Below, piece after piece: positions 1 through 11,640 of a stretch of 64,000 nt of DNA. The notes beneath the pieces are model-generated. The model saw nothing but the letters and a program-made list of their open reading frames with translations. It was not told the origin of the DNA and did not search any database. The position numbers were made by a program, and so were the translations under genes. Each line of letters begins with the position of its first letter. Positions within the stretch are counted from its first letter, which is position 1. Source of the DNA: Aedes albopictus (taxonomy: Eukaryota > Arthropoda > Insecta > Diptera > Culicidae); NCBI RefSeq assembly GCF_035046485.1, contig NC_085138.1, positions 330,683,421 through 330,747,420 on the forward strand. The letters run 5' to 3'.

Positions 1-1136
1 GTGGCCAAATATGAAAGTGAACCAAACCCACGCATGCGACACATCAAACAGCGGCTTTTTCGACAACCTGATGAAGAATAGGCAGGAAAACATTTTCAGA
101 CCATATCTGAACTGGTAGTGTTCCGGAACCGGTTCCGGGTGTCCCGCCGGAAGTGGCCAAATATGAAAGTGAACCAAACCCAGGCATGCAACACATCAAA
201 CAATGGCTTTTTCGATAACCTGATGAACAGTTGGGAGGAAAACATTCTCAGACCATATCTGAACCGATAGTGCTCCGGAACCAGTCCCGGGTGTCCCGCC
301 GGAAGTGGCCAAATATGAAAGTGAACCAAACCCAGGCATGCAACACATCAAACAATGACTTTTTCGATAACCTGATGAACAGTAGGCAGGAAAACATTCT
401 TAGACCATATCTGAACCGGTAGTATTCCGGAACCAGTCCCGGGTGTCCCGCCGGAAGTGGCCAAAAATGAAAGTGAGCCAAACCCAGGCATGCAACACAT
501 CAAACAGCGGCTTTTTCGATAACCTGATGAACAGTTGGGAGCAAAACATTCTCAGACCATATATGAACCGGTAGTGTTCCGGAACCAGTTCCGGGTGTCC
601 GCCGGAAGTGGCCAAATATGAAAGTGAACCAAACCCAGGCATGCGACACATCAAACAGCGGCTTTTTCGATAACCTGATGAACAGTAGGCAGGAAAACAC
701 TCTCAGACCAGATCTGAACCGGTAGTGTACCGGATCCGATCTAGAGTATTCCGCCGGAAGTAGCCAAATGCCAAAAGGAACCAAACCTATGCATGCGACA
801 CATAAGATAGCGGATTTTCCGATAACTTGATAAACAGTTAGTAAGAAAATAAGCTCAGACCACATTAGACAATATCGGTAGTGTTCCAGAACTGTTTTAG
901 TTGTTACGCCGGAAGTGGACAAATGCAAAATTGAATTCATGGCTTGTTAAGGAACCTGATGAACAGTTACCAAGAAACTAGTCTCAAACCACATAAGGGA
1001 CAATCGGTACTGTCCCGTAATCGGTTCCTCGTGTCGTAACTTTTTCGATAATCCGAAAAACAATTAGCAAGAAAATTGGCTCAGACCGCATTCAAAACTA
1101 CCAGTAGTGTTCCGGATTGGGTTTCTCGGGTAACCG
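1..1136 (-). repeat. 152-bp tandem repeat array (reverse orientation)
   Basis: About 7.5 head-to-tail units. The landmark GTGGCCAAAT recurs at 1, 153, 305, 457, 608 and about 761, a spacing of 151-152 bp. Units carry GGAACCGGTTCC-type palindromes and a GCATGC site. Divergence rises towards 1136. The same unit in the opposite orientation fills 3080-3990 and 23735-26870. Open frames across it are by-products of low stop density: 152 is not a multiple of three, so no frame is kept from unit to unit. Confidence 0.93.
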
Positions 1137-1226
1137 AATGTGGCTGTTAACGTAAAATTAGTTGGATTTCCCATTGATTTGTAACCCCATTTAATTTTAT
1201 TTGCCAATTTGTATATTTGTATGGTA

Positions 1227-1546
1227 TGTTGAGATGAGCAGATGAACTTCCGCAGAAGAACTCACTCTCAGTTCTCTTTCTCTCTAAAAGTCGCTCGTCA
1301 TTGAATATAGTATAATTATTCAATTAGAATCAAGCACATTTTTTGTAAGTTTAGTCTTGATCTCAACCTCGTGTAAAACAGTTGTGCTAAACATATCTCG
1401 TTGCGTGTGTTATTTCGCTACCGCCAATAAAGCTTATTTAGTCTAATAATTTCGACTTCGCGAGTGTTTTTCTGGAACAAATCCGGAAGAAACGAGAAAC
1501 CCAGCGCTACTTTTTCCCCTCATCGGCCGCAGTAAGTTCCCCAACA
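1227..1546 (+). mobile_element. Probable solo LTR (copia-like)
   Basis: A 320-bp segment begins TGTTGAGATGAG and ends CCCCAACA, so it has TG...CA ends with a 5-bp TGTTG/CAACA inverted repeat. It contains a pyrimidine-rich stretch near 1270 and a polyadenylation signal AATAAA near 1426. The 152-bp repeat resumes immediately after it (GTGGCCAAATAC). I see no matching 5-bp target duplication, so the left boundary is uncertain. It could start upstream near 1150. No internal coding region is attached. Confidence 0.45.
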
Positions 1547-2752
1547 GTGGCCAAATACAAAAGTGAATCAAACCCATGCATGCTATACCAGAACCAGCAT
1601 TGGGTGCTCGCAGGAACTACAAAAGTTAACAAAGTCAATACAAGCGATAAATATGTGTATTTAAGAGAACAAAATCTTGACTGAACTAAGCCCACATACA
1701 AGCAGTCGTCTCACTATACTCACCCATAGTGCTTGTTTTCAATGGTTGAATCGAATATAAATTGATTTTGTTCGTTTGACGTTTACTCACTATCGTTATC
1801 AAGCCAGCAACGGCTTATGAAACGCAACCTGATTAGCATTTGGCGATTATTTTTTCGTGACGAATAAAATAGCATTATGTTCCAAATTATATGTCTGCTT
1901 GTCTGTACTAAAGCAATCTCATCAAATCACACCAAGAATCACACCATTTCAGATTCCTGAGGAGTAAAAATATACAGTAGGATGAGTCTACGTTATATTG
2001 AAAAATGAAAATCATCACATCAACCCCGGACAAAGTTTTTTCAATCCTCTTTTGCGTCTAAGACTACTATGAAATTTTTTAAGGTTTTATTGCTTGCATT
2101 TTTTGTCAAATTTAATTTAATTTAATATTGTAACCTATGATAATGAAATATAGACTAAAGTGTGCAGAAAAAAACTTTGTCAAAGACCGTTAAGTCATCT
2201 GGTATTGTGAAAGAAGTGATTCAGTGATAGTGAAGGTTCAAGCAGTCAACTGATAATTATGATGTTTTTCAGCTCTGTCTATACGTTTAACATAACGTTG
2301 GAATATGTTACATTAATAAGTTTCCCAATTATATTAAAATAATTGCTTATAAATAAAGAATTCTCAGGATTTAGGAACAGGTCGGATTACGTCGATGGAA
2401 AGATCATGCTTCGGAATGATGGCTCATGCACAGAAACTTGCTGAACAAAGGAAACAAAGGAAGATTCCAAAATTTATTCCAAAAACTGACCGCCCGATAG
2501 GTAGGAGATTGTCCGCATCACGACGGTTTCAAACCGAACGGACTCAATATATACAAAAATTTCCGTATGACATTTTTGAGTTTAGAAAAGCCATCTTGAC
2601 TAGCAAACCTTGACCGATTGATCCCTTGAAAAAGCCCCAACATTCTGAAGCAAAATCATCCCAGTCGTATCCCAACCAGATTATGCTACAGATCATGAGT
2701 ACATGTTCGACGAGAAAGGCACTATCACCACTAGGTGGATTAATCTGGGTTT
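1547..2752 (-). mobile_element. Inverted partial copy of the composite element at 22.9-27.4 kb
   Basis: Read on the minus strand, this stretch matches 22894-23790 in the same order: a terminal block containing CCACCTAGTGGTGATAG (complement at 2697-2752), a block with CAGTTGACTGCTTGA (near 2240-2260), a block with GGAATCTGAAATGGTGTGA (near 1945-1965), then a 152-bp repeat unit (1547-1590). Spacing differs between copies: 2310-2697 is about 290 bp longer than its counterpart. This is the 5' part of the family in reverse orientation, running into the reversed 152-bp array. Confidence 0.7.
2395..2613 (+). CDS. Small unrecognised ORF, doubtful
   Basis: A 72-codon frame lies in the part of the composite-element fragment that has no counterpart at 22.9-23.1 kb. 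The product would be basic (rich in K and R, with a KLAEQRKQRK stretch) and ends KAILTSKP. I recognise no domain. No clear promoter, splice site or neighbouring exon supports it. It could be an exon remnant or chance. Confidence 0.15.
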   Translation: MERSCFGMMAHAQKLAEQRKQRKIPKFIPKTDRPIGRRLSASRRFQTERTQYIQKFPYDIFEFRKAILTSKP

Positions 2753-2859
2753 TTATTCATAGCTCTATTATACACATTCTTATATATTTAAAACATATTC
2801 ATCAACATGTAATCTGGATTGTTTGGTATACGCATCCTTCCTCCCCTGTAAATTCGAGA

Positions 2860-2964
2860 AGTACCTTGCCGAAAGAAAATATTCTGTACTCCAAGTATTT
2901 CGAAGAACACTTTGCGCGTAAATACAACGCAATAGACCTGGCCGCTTTGATGTATGTGTCCTGA
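2860..2964 (+). pseudogene. Possible coding remnant
   Basis: The end of a 112-codon open frame (2626-2964) reads KENILYSKYFEEHFARKY followed by a short aliphatic tail and a stop. The amino-acid mix is more protein-like than the surrounding translation, but the upstream part of the frame runs through transposon-terminal sequence (2697-2752) and cannot be genuine. I do not recognise it. At best it is a terminal exon or a decayed transposon ORF. Confidence 0.15.
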
Positions 2965-3079
2965 ATTTTTATCAAAATTTAGTTCTTTTACGCATATGTA
3001 TCGCTTGCATCGATTTTGATTTGTTGTATTTTCTATTTTCCTGCTGCCCGTTTATCTGGTTATCGAACATTTTTGATGA

Positions 3080-3990
3080 TTTGATATTTCGCATGCATGG
3101 GTTTGGTTCACTTTTTAAACTGGCCACTTCCGGCTAGACATCTGGAAACGGTTCCGGAACACAACCGGTTCAGATATGTTATTTAGAGGATTAATTGGTG
3201 ATTATCGGTGATATACAGCTTGTTTAGCGTTAAGCGTTTCAACCTACTATTCTTCGGTCATCATCAGAAGCATTCAGCAGGATTCACCCCTCCAACTTCG
3301 TCAGTTTACTATATTAGCGATTCAGATATGGTCTGAAACTATTTTCCTGCTTACCGTTAATCTGATTATCGATAAAGCCGCTATTTGGTGTGTCGCATGT
3401 CTGGGTTCGGTTCACTTTTTTAAATGGCCACTTCCAGCGGGACACCTGGAACCGGTTCCGAAACACAACCGGTTCAGATATGGACTGAAACTATCTTACT
3501 GCTTACCGTTAATCTGGTTATCGAAAAAGCCGCTCTTTGATGTGTCGCATGCATGGGTTTGGTACACTTTTATAGTTGGCCACTTCCGGCGTGATATTTG
3601 GAACCAGTTCCGGAATACAACCGGTTCAGATATGGACTGAAACTATCTTACTGCTTACCGTTCATCTGGTTATCGAAAAAGCCGCTCTTTGACGTGTCGC
3701 ATGCCTGGGTTTGGTTCACTTTTTTAATTGGCCACTTCCGGCGGGAAACCTGGAACCGGTTCCGGAACACTACCGGTTCAGATATGGTCTGAAACTATTC
3801 TCCTGCTTACCGTTCATCAGGTTATCGAAAAAGCCGCTGTTTGATGTGTCGCATGCATGGGTTTGGTTCACTTTTTTAGTTGGCCACTTCCGACGGGACA
3901 CCCGGAACCGGTTCCGAAACACTACCGGTTCAGATATAGTCTGAGACTATTTTCCTACTTCCCGTTCATCAGATAATCGAAAATGCAGTG
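3080..3990 (+). repeat. 152-bp tandem repeat array (forward orientation)
   Basis: TGGCCACTTCC recurs at 3425, 3577, 3729 and 3881, exactly 152 bp apart, with more divergent units at each end. This is the same family as 1-1136 but in the opposite orientation. The array runs straight into the (CA)n-bearing terminal module at 4010-4397, the order also seen at 26.8-27.4 kb. Confidence 0.93.
3179..3320. mobile_element. 142-bp insertion in a 152-bp repeat unit
   Basis: The sequence TTCAGATATG (3169-3178) is repeated exactly at 3321-3330, and the neighbouring units have it once. The 142 bp between is therefore an insertion with a 10-bp target duplication. The insert has no clear terminal inverted repeat or poly(A). 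It carries a GTTTCAACCTACTATTCTTC motif like that in other dispersed repeats here. Class uncertain. Confidence 0.6.
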
Positions 3991-4009
3991 GTTTGATGGG
4001 TCGCATGCA

Positions 4010-4226
4010 TGGGTTTGTTGCATTTTCATATCTGGCCCCTTCCTGGGGTACCGGTCCGGAACACCTAAATGGCCATAACTCCGGAACGGCTGGACCGATC
4101 TGAACCATTTTCAATAGGAAACAATGGGGCAATATACCGCGTCGAATGAACCATCGGTCGTTGAAATCGGTTCATATTTACTACCTAAAAATGAGGTGAC
4201 CTTTTTGTACACATACACACACACAC

Positions 4227-4258
<32 letters not shown>

Positions 4259-4397
4259 ACATACACACAGACATCATCTCAACTCGTCGAGCTGAGTCGA
4301 TTGGTATATAACACTTGACCCCTCCGGGGGCTCTATCAAATTTTCGTTTTTGGAGTGAACATATAGCCTTTCGGTACACCTTGGTGTACGAGAAAGG
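4010..4397 (+). mobile_element. 3' terminal module of composite element, copy 1 (with CA microsatellite)
   Basis: Shares its order with copies at 26878-27368 and 55095-55433: AAATGGCCATAACTCCGGAA, an AACCATTTTCAATAGGAAAC block, a (CA)n microsatellite (4209-4269), GACATCATCTCAA, then a terminal stem-loop and an A-run. The stem-loop (4366-4397) pairs GCCTTTC with GAAAGGC and GTACACC with GGTGTAC. It follows directly on the 152-bp array. Short open frames here are microsatellite translations. Confidence 0.85.
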
Positions 4398-5860
4398 CAA
4401 AAAGATGCTCAAAATCTCAAATTCAGATAAATTTCTTGCGAGAAAGGCAACATGGATATCGAAGAGATGGATATTATTTTAGATAAAAATTCAACCAACT
4501 AGTCATACAGTAAGCAACAAACATATAATTTAAGAAAGATTGCTTGAATTCCGGGATTATATACAATCATACATTATTGAGAAAATGATATCTTGAAACG
4601 CACCAAAACTGGTACAAATCTCCAAGGGAATTATTTATTTGAGTTCAATTTTTACTAACAGTTTTCAGTCTTATCCAAAACCCCTTCTTTCAAAATATGA
4701 GCACAAATTATTGTACTGAATAAGATTTGCAATAACACCATAGAAATAAACAAAATATTGCGGTGATTTACGGAAGTGCAAAAAACCGATGGTACGGATA
4801 GAATAGAGACCACCGGTGCGGAAAGGCGACCGATCATTATTTTACTCACATGGAAACGAACGACCGGTGCGAAAATGGGTGGATAACGAAATTAAAAATC
4901 GTTAACGACGTGCTGTTGCGTGTGTAGTGTTAAGCCCACGAGTGGGCTTGGTCTAACAAGTTGAATTTTTAGTAAGGTTATGTGTACTCGATAACTTGCT
5001 TGACCCAATCTCACCCCCATTCTTAATATTTAGACATAGAGTCTAAAATATTGAATTTTTGAATAAAAAGTGCAATGACATCCCGTTTTTTTTCATTTTA
5101 TCAACCAGGTAATACCTACAGCTAATCACTTATAAGAAAATATGGTTAGATACTTGTGTTAAACATTACGAATTAGATTTTTTTTTCAGAGTGATTTACT
5201 AGTGGTTTCATCATATAAGTTTAGCCACAAATTTAACAAAAAACGATTATTGCTAAACATCTTATTCTGCATCATGACGTGTAAAAACATCTCCTCTTTG
5301 AAATAATATAAAGTTTTCAATGTAAATTAGCGATAGTTGATGAGCTATTTCAAATGTTATGTTTCTCCGTTTTGACCCAATCTCACCCCCAGACCCATTG
5401 TCACCCCCATCGACGGTACTAAAAGTATTGATAATGACAAGAAAAATGATAGAAGTAATCGATTCTACCATTTTTCAAAATTCTTTCAATGATTGCACAG
5501 CAAAACAAACAAAAACAACTATTGGTCTGTCTCAATAACTCTAGCAAATGATTTTGTAAAACGAAATATTTTACATGAGTCGTTAATTTACATGTTATTT
5601 GATCAATTTTCCCTTTGATTGCTTAAAAAATATATTTCCATGCTTAATGGCTTGCAGTCAAAAAAGCCCAAAATCACATATTTTACCCTATAAATTGAGG
5701 TACAGCTGAATATTGTGACGTGCTGGAGCAAATATGAGCCCGGATTCAGATTCAGCGGCCCAAAATCTGTCAGAGACACATACGTTTGCTCTTGAGACAA
5801 AAACAAATGTTGCGCTATGTTATCTGTGAATGTGTAGGCTGGACCAGACTATACTTAGAG
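4398..5860. other. AT-rich stretch without recognisable genes
   Basis: No supported gene. Two copies of GACCCAATCTCACCCCCA occur (5002 and 5374), followed at about 5392 by a shorter related block. ACCGGTGCG occurs twice near 4810-4870 and resembles a motif near the right end of the Harbinger-like element at 51.9 kb, so 4780-4925 may be a decayed transposon end. Confidence 0.5.
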
Positions 5861-7023
5861 ATTTCTTCAGAATTTTCTCGCAGGATTTTTAGGAAGAAAC
5901 TGATTTTGCGTCACTAAATCTTCTCTGGATTCTTATAAAATTTCCTCCAGGGCCTCCCTCATATTTTTTTTTCAGGAACTTCCTTAGAAACTATTTCATG
6001 GTTTTCTCCGAAATTACTGCTGCGATTTTAAGAAAACTTTCAACCGATTCCTTTTAAAAAATATCCGAAGGAAACTTGAAGTAAACTTTTCATGAATTGT
6101 TCCTGAAACTTCTCCACGAATTTCCTCTAAAGATTGTCGAAAAATTCTATCCAAAAATTGTTCTTGAAATTACTTTACAAATTAACTCAAAGATTACTCT
6201 AAAAAAACTTCCATTGACGTGTTCAGGTATTCCTACATGCATTCTTCCATTAATCCCATCCAGTGATTCTTATGGAAAAGCTTTCATGAATTTTTTCAAA
6301 CCTTTTTCCTAGCATTTATTATGAAAATTTTATAGGTATTTTTTGAGAAAATCTTTTAGACATTCGGTAAGTCATAATTCCAAAGTCTCCTTAAATATTC
6401 CTAAATAAATTCTTCGAAGCATTCCCCTTAAAAACCTTACATGAATATCTTCCAAAATTGCTCCATGGATTCCTTTTGAAATTCTTCTAAGAATTCTTTG
6501 AAACAATCTTCCACTGTTTTTTTTTTTCATAAATTACATGCGGAATGCCCCAATAAAATGTTCCAAGAATTATTACAGAGATTTCTCAAACGATTCCTGT
6601 AGACTACTTTCGGGGACTGTTGATGAAATTTCCCAAGTGATTTATTTTTCAGATATATCTTTCGCAAATTCCTTGAAATATTATTCTAAGGCATTTCTCT
6701 AGGAATTTCTTCAGTGGTTCCAATTAGTATGCCTCTAGAGATATCTGGCAAAACTGAATGCAGTGATTTTTTCAAGGAATCTCTTTGAGTAATTTTATTT
6801 TTTTTCAAGAAATTTCTTCTAGCTTTTCTTTACATGTAGTTCTCTACAAATATTTTCTAGCAATTTGTTTAGGAATTCCATTGAAAATTTTCAAGATGTA
6901 ATTGAAAGGCTTATCCAATTATTTCTTCAAATATTCATTCAGAGATTCTTTCAGAAAATCGTTCAGGTGTTTTATGCATTTAGGGTTTTTTTTTTCAGTG
7001 ATTCTATCACAAGCATCTGAAGA
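5860..7023. repeat. Decayed ATTCCT/TTCTTC microrepeat field, left part
   Basis: A quasi-periodic succession of ATTCCTT, AATTTCTTC, TTCAGAAATT and similar words at irregular 12-30 bp spacing. It looks like a diverged version of the regular 12-bp array at 50.1-51.8 kb. The field continues at 7284-7648 and 8706-11640 around inserted elements. Many weak open frames rich in F, S and I arise from it and are not genes. Confidence 0.7.
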
Positions 7024-7026
7024 TTA

Positions 7027-7280
7027 TCTTTTAAATAAAAGAAAATCGGGTTAAGTACGGTTCCTTTGAATTCCACTAAGAATTTGCATCCTTTGACAGA
7101 TACGTATTTCGACCTCAACTGTAAGGTCGTCTTCAGTGTCTTGTACTTGAGTCGAGTCAAGTACAAGACACTGAAGACGACCTTACAGTTGAGGTCGAAA
7201 TACGTATCTGTCAAAGGATGCAAATTCTTAGTGGAATTCAAAGGAACCGTACTTAACCCGATATTCTTTTATTTACAGAT
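7027..7280. repeat. Near-perfect 250-bp palindrome (foldback element)
   Basis: The centre lies at 7153/7154 (TTGTACTTGA-GTCGAG-TCAAGTACAA). The arms, about 125 bp each, are nearly identical on opposite strands from CGGGTTAAGTACGG inward. The two strands therefore give almost the same translation (MNSTKNLHPLTD...), which is diagnostic of a palindrome and not evidence of a gene. The arms read outward into the decayed microrepeat field. Probably a foldback/MITE-type element. Confidence 0.92.
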
Positions 7281-7648
7281 ATTCCCCTAACAATCTTTTG
7301 GCATTCCTCCGAGGAATTTCTTTGGAAGTTTTTCCATGTATCCATACAAGAAGGTGTTCTTCTTTGTCTTCTCAAGGAATTTCTTCAAGGAGTCTTTCAA
7401 AATACATATATTGCAAAAAATACGGAAATCCACTAAGAAGTTCCCTCAGAGATTCGCTCAGGAATTTTACTGCAATACTACAAACATCTCCAGAGACTCT
7501 TTTAGTACTCTCAGGATATTTTTCAAGCAAAGATTTTTTTTCATAAATTTCTGTAGGGTTTCCCATAAAAAAATCTTCAAGAACTCCCCAAGAAATTCCT
7601 TCGAGGACCCATCGAATTTATCAAAAATAATTTCATTTCCTTCAGACA

Positions 7649-8682
7649 GAGTAGTGTGCGGTAGTTCGACAGCAGCAAAGCTTCGCGCGCTGGCTTTGCT
7701 AGATTTTTGCGATTTTTTTTTCTCTTCTCTCTGCGGGGCTCCGACGACGGGACGAGTGTGCGCGCGCCGTGGTTCGAGTCGGTTCCGAATTTTTCGCTTC
7801 TCATCGGCGCTATTTCCAATACACTTTTAGTTGATAAGGCTGATACAAATTTATTTTTGACTTTTTGTCTCCCCCCCCCCCCCCCCCCTTCAAAAATTTT
7901 TGGCTGGATTTTGCATTTTGAGGGGGCAGATAAAAAAATATTTATCAAAATATCGGGTCTTGCCAAAATATCTTTAACAAATCCGATGAGTTTTTAATAT
8001 TTTTCAGAATAAATGCTTTATTATTTTTATCCCCCCCCCCCTTCGACCAGCCAAAGAGTGGTGGGACAAAAAGGGAAATAAATATTTGTAACGGCCTAAT
8101 AAATATTTTCTTTCATTTTTTTGCATTTACACAAAAGAGTGAAAAATGTTAGTTCGGGTTCGCCGGTCGAGAAAAAATCCAAGTGAGTCGCGTTTAGTGT
8201 ATTTCTGTGTGGAATAGACTAAAGGTTTCTGCTCCCTAGTGGAGTGGAGACGCGCGATAGAATTTTTTTTTTGGCTAGTTCTTGCGTCGAAAAGTGGTCA
8301 GTTGTTAACGGCGGTTTGTGTATATTGATCCATTGTCAAATCATATCACCAACCATAGGTGACTCCCGGACTGACAATGTACCTTACCCTACTAACAAAA
8401 AATTCCTTCCTGAGACAAACGTGGAGATGCAGCGAGTCGCGGTCTTTATAACAACGTTTGTCTTACTAAAATTCCCTTCCATCCTCGATGACCGTAAGGA
8501 CGTGGCCGGCGCCGTTATTGACCTTATTAAAGTTGAAAGCTCTCGACCTGTGTACATTGAGAATAGTAAGCTAGTCCCAAGGCCTATTCATTGGTTCCTT
8601 GTGCAATTTCGATTGCTCTGGTCAATCACGGAGTAGCAACTACGAATTGTGCGGTCATCTATGCTCATGCTCATGCTCATGC
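7649..8682 (+). mobile_element. Non-LTR retrotransposon remnant with (CTCATG)n tail
   Basis: An exact 23-bp direct repeat (7626-7648 and 8683-8705) flanks this insert. The length suits target-primed reverse transcription. The 3' end is a short CTCATG tandem repeat (8661-8682), as in LOA/R1-type non-LTR elements of mosquitoes. Only about 770 bp remain once the nested MITE is excluded, so reverse transcriptase is absent. It is either internally deleted or a short non-autonomous derivative. A 130-codon frame at 8244-8636 has no recognisable domain. Confidence 0.8.
7837..8096. mobile_element. 260-bp MITE with TA target duplication
   Basis: Nested in the non-LTR remnant. The left end AAGGCTGATACAAATTTATT matches the reverse complement of the right end (AGGCCGTTACAAATATTTAT) imperfectly. 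Both ends flank TA (7835-7836 and 8097-8098). Each end has a subterminal poly-C run (7871-7888 and 8031-8041). TA duplications suit the Tc1/mariner group, but no transposase is present. Confidence 0.65.
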
Positions 8683-8705
8683 AATAATTTCATTTCCTTC
8701 AGACA

Positions 8706-11640
8706 TTTTCGGAAACACTCTTTTGAATATTCATTCAGAAATCCCTTCGATTGTTTTCCGGATAATCTTCATTCAGAAATTCATACAAGGATTTCTTCGC
8801 TTTTTTCCATGGATTCCTTTCTTGGAATATCATGCTAAGAAAATACCAAGTATTCCTTTCTCAAAATCTACCTAGCATTTTTTCCGAAATGTTCTTCACT
8901 AGTTGGTTTAAAAATTCATCGTTTTTTTTTACTGATTCAGATATACATTATTGGAAAATCGGGCGGAGATACCTTTCGACATTCTTCGGAATGTTTATTC
9001 AGATTTCTTCAGAAACTCTTTTGAGGCTTCCTGAAAAAAATAAACACCTGAACATTCCATCAGAAATTCTTCCAGGGATTTCTTCCGAATTCCTTCACGA
9101 ATTCCACAAAAAAAATCTTCCAAGAGTTCATTCAAAGATTTCCTTTCGAGATCGCTTCAGAAATCCCTCCGATTTTTCTTCAAAAATGGTAGAAGTTCTC
9201 CTAGAGATTTTTCATGAAATTTGTCTATCGATTCGTTTGGAAATTTCTCTAGATATTTGTTCAAAACCTTCTTTGGGTTTCCTTTAGAAAATCATTCAGA
9301 GACTTCTTCAATAATTCTTCTGAGGCCTTTTAAGAAAATTTCTCAAAAAATCCTTCGGAGTTTCCTATTCTTTGCAAGAGTTAATTCGGAAGCTTCTACA
9401 GAATTCCTACATGGATTCATTCATGAAATCCTCCAAGGATTCATTTGGACATTTTATTCTGGGGTTGCTTTAGAAGTTCCTCCTTGGATTCCTTCACAAA
9501 TTTTACAGAATATTTCTCCATACATTTATCTACAAATTCCTAAAGAGAATCTTAGATGGATTGCTTATGAAATTTCTTCATGAATTTCCTCAGAGTTTTT
9601 TCCTGAACATTCTTTAGTAGTTCATCTTTCCTTCAGAAATTAATCTTGAAAATGGCATTAGAGAATCTTATTTTTTAATCTCCGTTGATTGCTTTAGAAA
9701 AACCTATATCATTTTTCAGAAATTCTGTAAGAAAGGCTTGCTGAATATTTTTAAATGATAACTTTAAAAAATCCAAGAATTTTTTCAAAGCAATTCTGTC
9801 GATTTATTATGAATTTCGGGCAGTTGTTGCATGCATTCGTGAGTTGGTTACATTCGGGCAAAAGGTTTTTTTTTCGGACGTTTGTCCTTCGGGCGTTTGG
9901 AATTTGGGCGAATGGTTTTCGAGCGAATGTGACAGAACTGTTCAAGTATTTTGCAGACATTTCTCTAGGATTCCATAGGATTGCATATTTCTTCAAGGAT
10001 TCCTTCAGAAAACCTTCCACTGCCTTTCACAGTATTTCCTCCACTGGTTTAAGTATGAGGGACTTTTGTAAAATCTTTTACGGATTCCTTCAAAAATTTC
10101 TCCAGTGAATCCTTAAACAAATCTTCCAGGTTATCTTTGCATAATTTTTTCTCGGGACTTCTTTTTATAAACCCTCTCGATAAATCATAAAAAGTACCAG
10201 AGATTATATAATAAAACCTTCCATATTTTTTTTAGGAATTTCTCTTGAGTTTTTTTCCTTAATACAATTCGGCAATGAGACTTTCAAAAAATCTTCCTTT
10301 AGATGAGAAATTTCTGCAAGGATTTTGTTTTTCAGACTTGTCTACTGATTTTTGTACTAATTTTGCGAAGATTTTTTTTGAAAAACGTCAATGAATTGCT
10401 TCCAAAATTGCTTCATGGATACCTTTAGTAAATCCCAGGGACAACACTAGTTTTGAAAAGCTAGTATTGAAAACCACCTAACTCCCCCTACCCCCACCAT
10501 CATATAAATTTGGATGGATTTCTTCAAATATTTCTGCAGGAATTCTTCATGAGACTCTTGAGTGGATTGCTTCAGAAAATCCTTTGTGAACTTTTTTGGA
10601 ATTATTTCCAGAAGTTTTCAGTTCTCATTCAAATGATTAATCTTCTTTCATCGCCAACGTTTCGGTCCAACTATTGGGCCATCTTCAGGGTTCGATACAC
10701 AACTAAACAGGTCACACAAATTTTGAACATTTGGCGATGATAGAGGATTAATCAACGCAATTTTTTTCTCATTCTCATTCTCATTTTCTCATTGAGATTC
10801 CTTCTATTTCTATTCTTTCAAAAAATCTCTCAGAAAATCCTCTACGGAGTCCTCCAGAAATTCTTACAGTGATTCCTTCAAAAAAATCGGAAATTCAGAA
10901 TTTCTTCAGATTGTTTTTCTGCCGGACATAATTACGGGGAAACCTTTAAGAGCACAAGGATTGATTCTGGAATTTCTCAAGAAATTTCTCCAATGATTAT
11001 TTTAGAATGTATTCCATGAATTTCTCTTAAAATTATTTCCAGTTGTTGATTTTTTAGAAAATTTCGTGGGGATTCCTTTAGATAATCATGTATCAAAGGT
11101 ATCAGTAGGTGGGCTCCAGAGGCACGAGCCTATTCATCATTTACCTGACGAAGAAGGGAAGGAAAAATGATAGGGCACGGGAAATGACAGGTAAGGGAAT
11201 AGGATCGTCATACACGCAAAAGCGTACCACAATGGGTTCACATAGCGTCCTGAAAAGGACACTATAATGTGGAAACTCCTTCCAGGGGCTCATTTAGGAA
11301 TTGCTCTAGGAATTCCATATAGGAATTCATTGGAAGTATATCCTACAGAAAGTTTTGCGTGGACAAAACATATGTAGAATTAGAATTAGTTGATGAAGCT
11401 CCAAACAAAAAAAATCACATTTCTTAAGGAATACCTCCAAAGATTATCTAATTATTCCAAGGATAGCTTCAGAAATTCCTCGATGATTGTTTACATTGAT
11501 TTCAATTGAGGTTCTTATAAAAATCTTCCAGTTTCAGAAATTGTTTTTTTATTGTTTATCATGGAATATTTAAATTTTTATAAGATTTTAAAAACAGCTC
11601 CTACCAAAAATTCTTGGGAAATTCTTATCGATTACTGACG
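8706..11640. repeat. Decayed ATTCCT/TTCTTC microrepeat field, right part
   Basis: Continuation of the field at 5860-7023, interrupted by the non-LTR insertion. Words such as GGATTTCTTC, AATTCCTTCA and GAAATTCTTC recur irregularly. Local islands differ: 9830-9930 (repeated TTCGGGCG/ATTCGGGC words), 10635-10753 (foldback), 10770-10795 (TCTCAT repeats) and about 11098-11275 (non-periodic insert-like sequence containing GTACCACAATGGGTTCA). No gene is supported. Confidence 0.65.
10635..10753. mobile_element. 119-bp foldback element
   Basis: The left end GATTAATCTTCTTTCATCGC pairs with the right end, whose complement reads GATTAATCCTCTATCATCGC. The loop holds a GTTTCGGTCCAACTATTGG motif. No target duplication is obvious in the degenerate flank. 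Small non-autonomous DNA element. Confidence 0.65.

Noticed and set aside
1..3990. Frames with HAWVWFTFIFGHFRRDTRN peptides on either strand
   Set aside because: Translations of the 152-bp repeat. The unit length is not a multiple of three and the frames break every one or two units.
6972..7290. Two opposite-strand ORFs with nearly identical products
   Set aside because: Direct consequence of the palindrome at 7027-7280.
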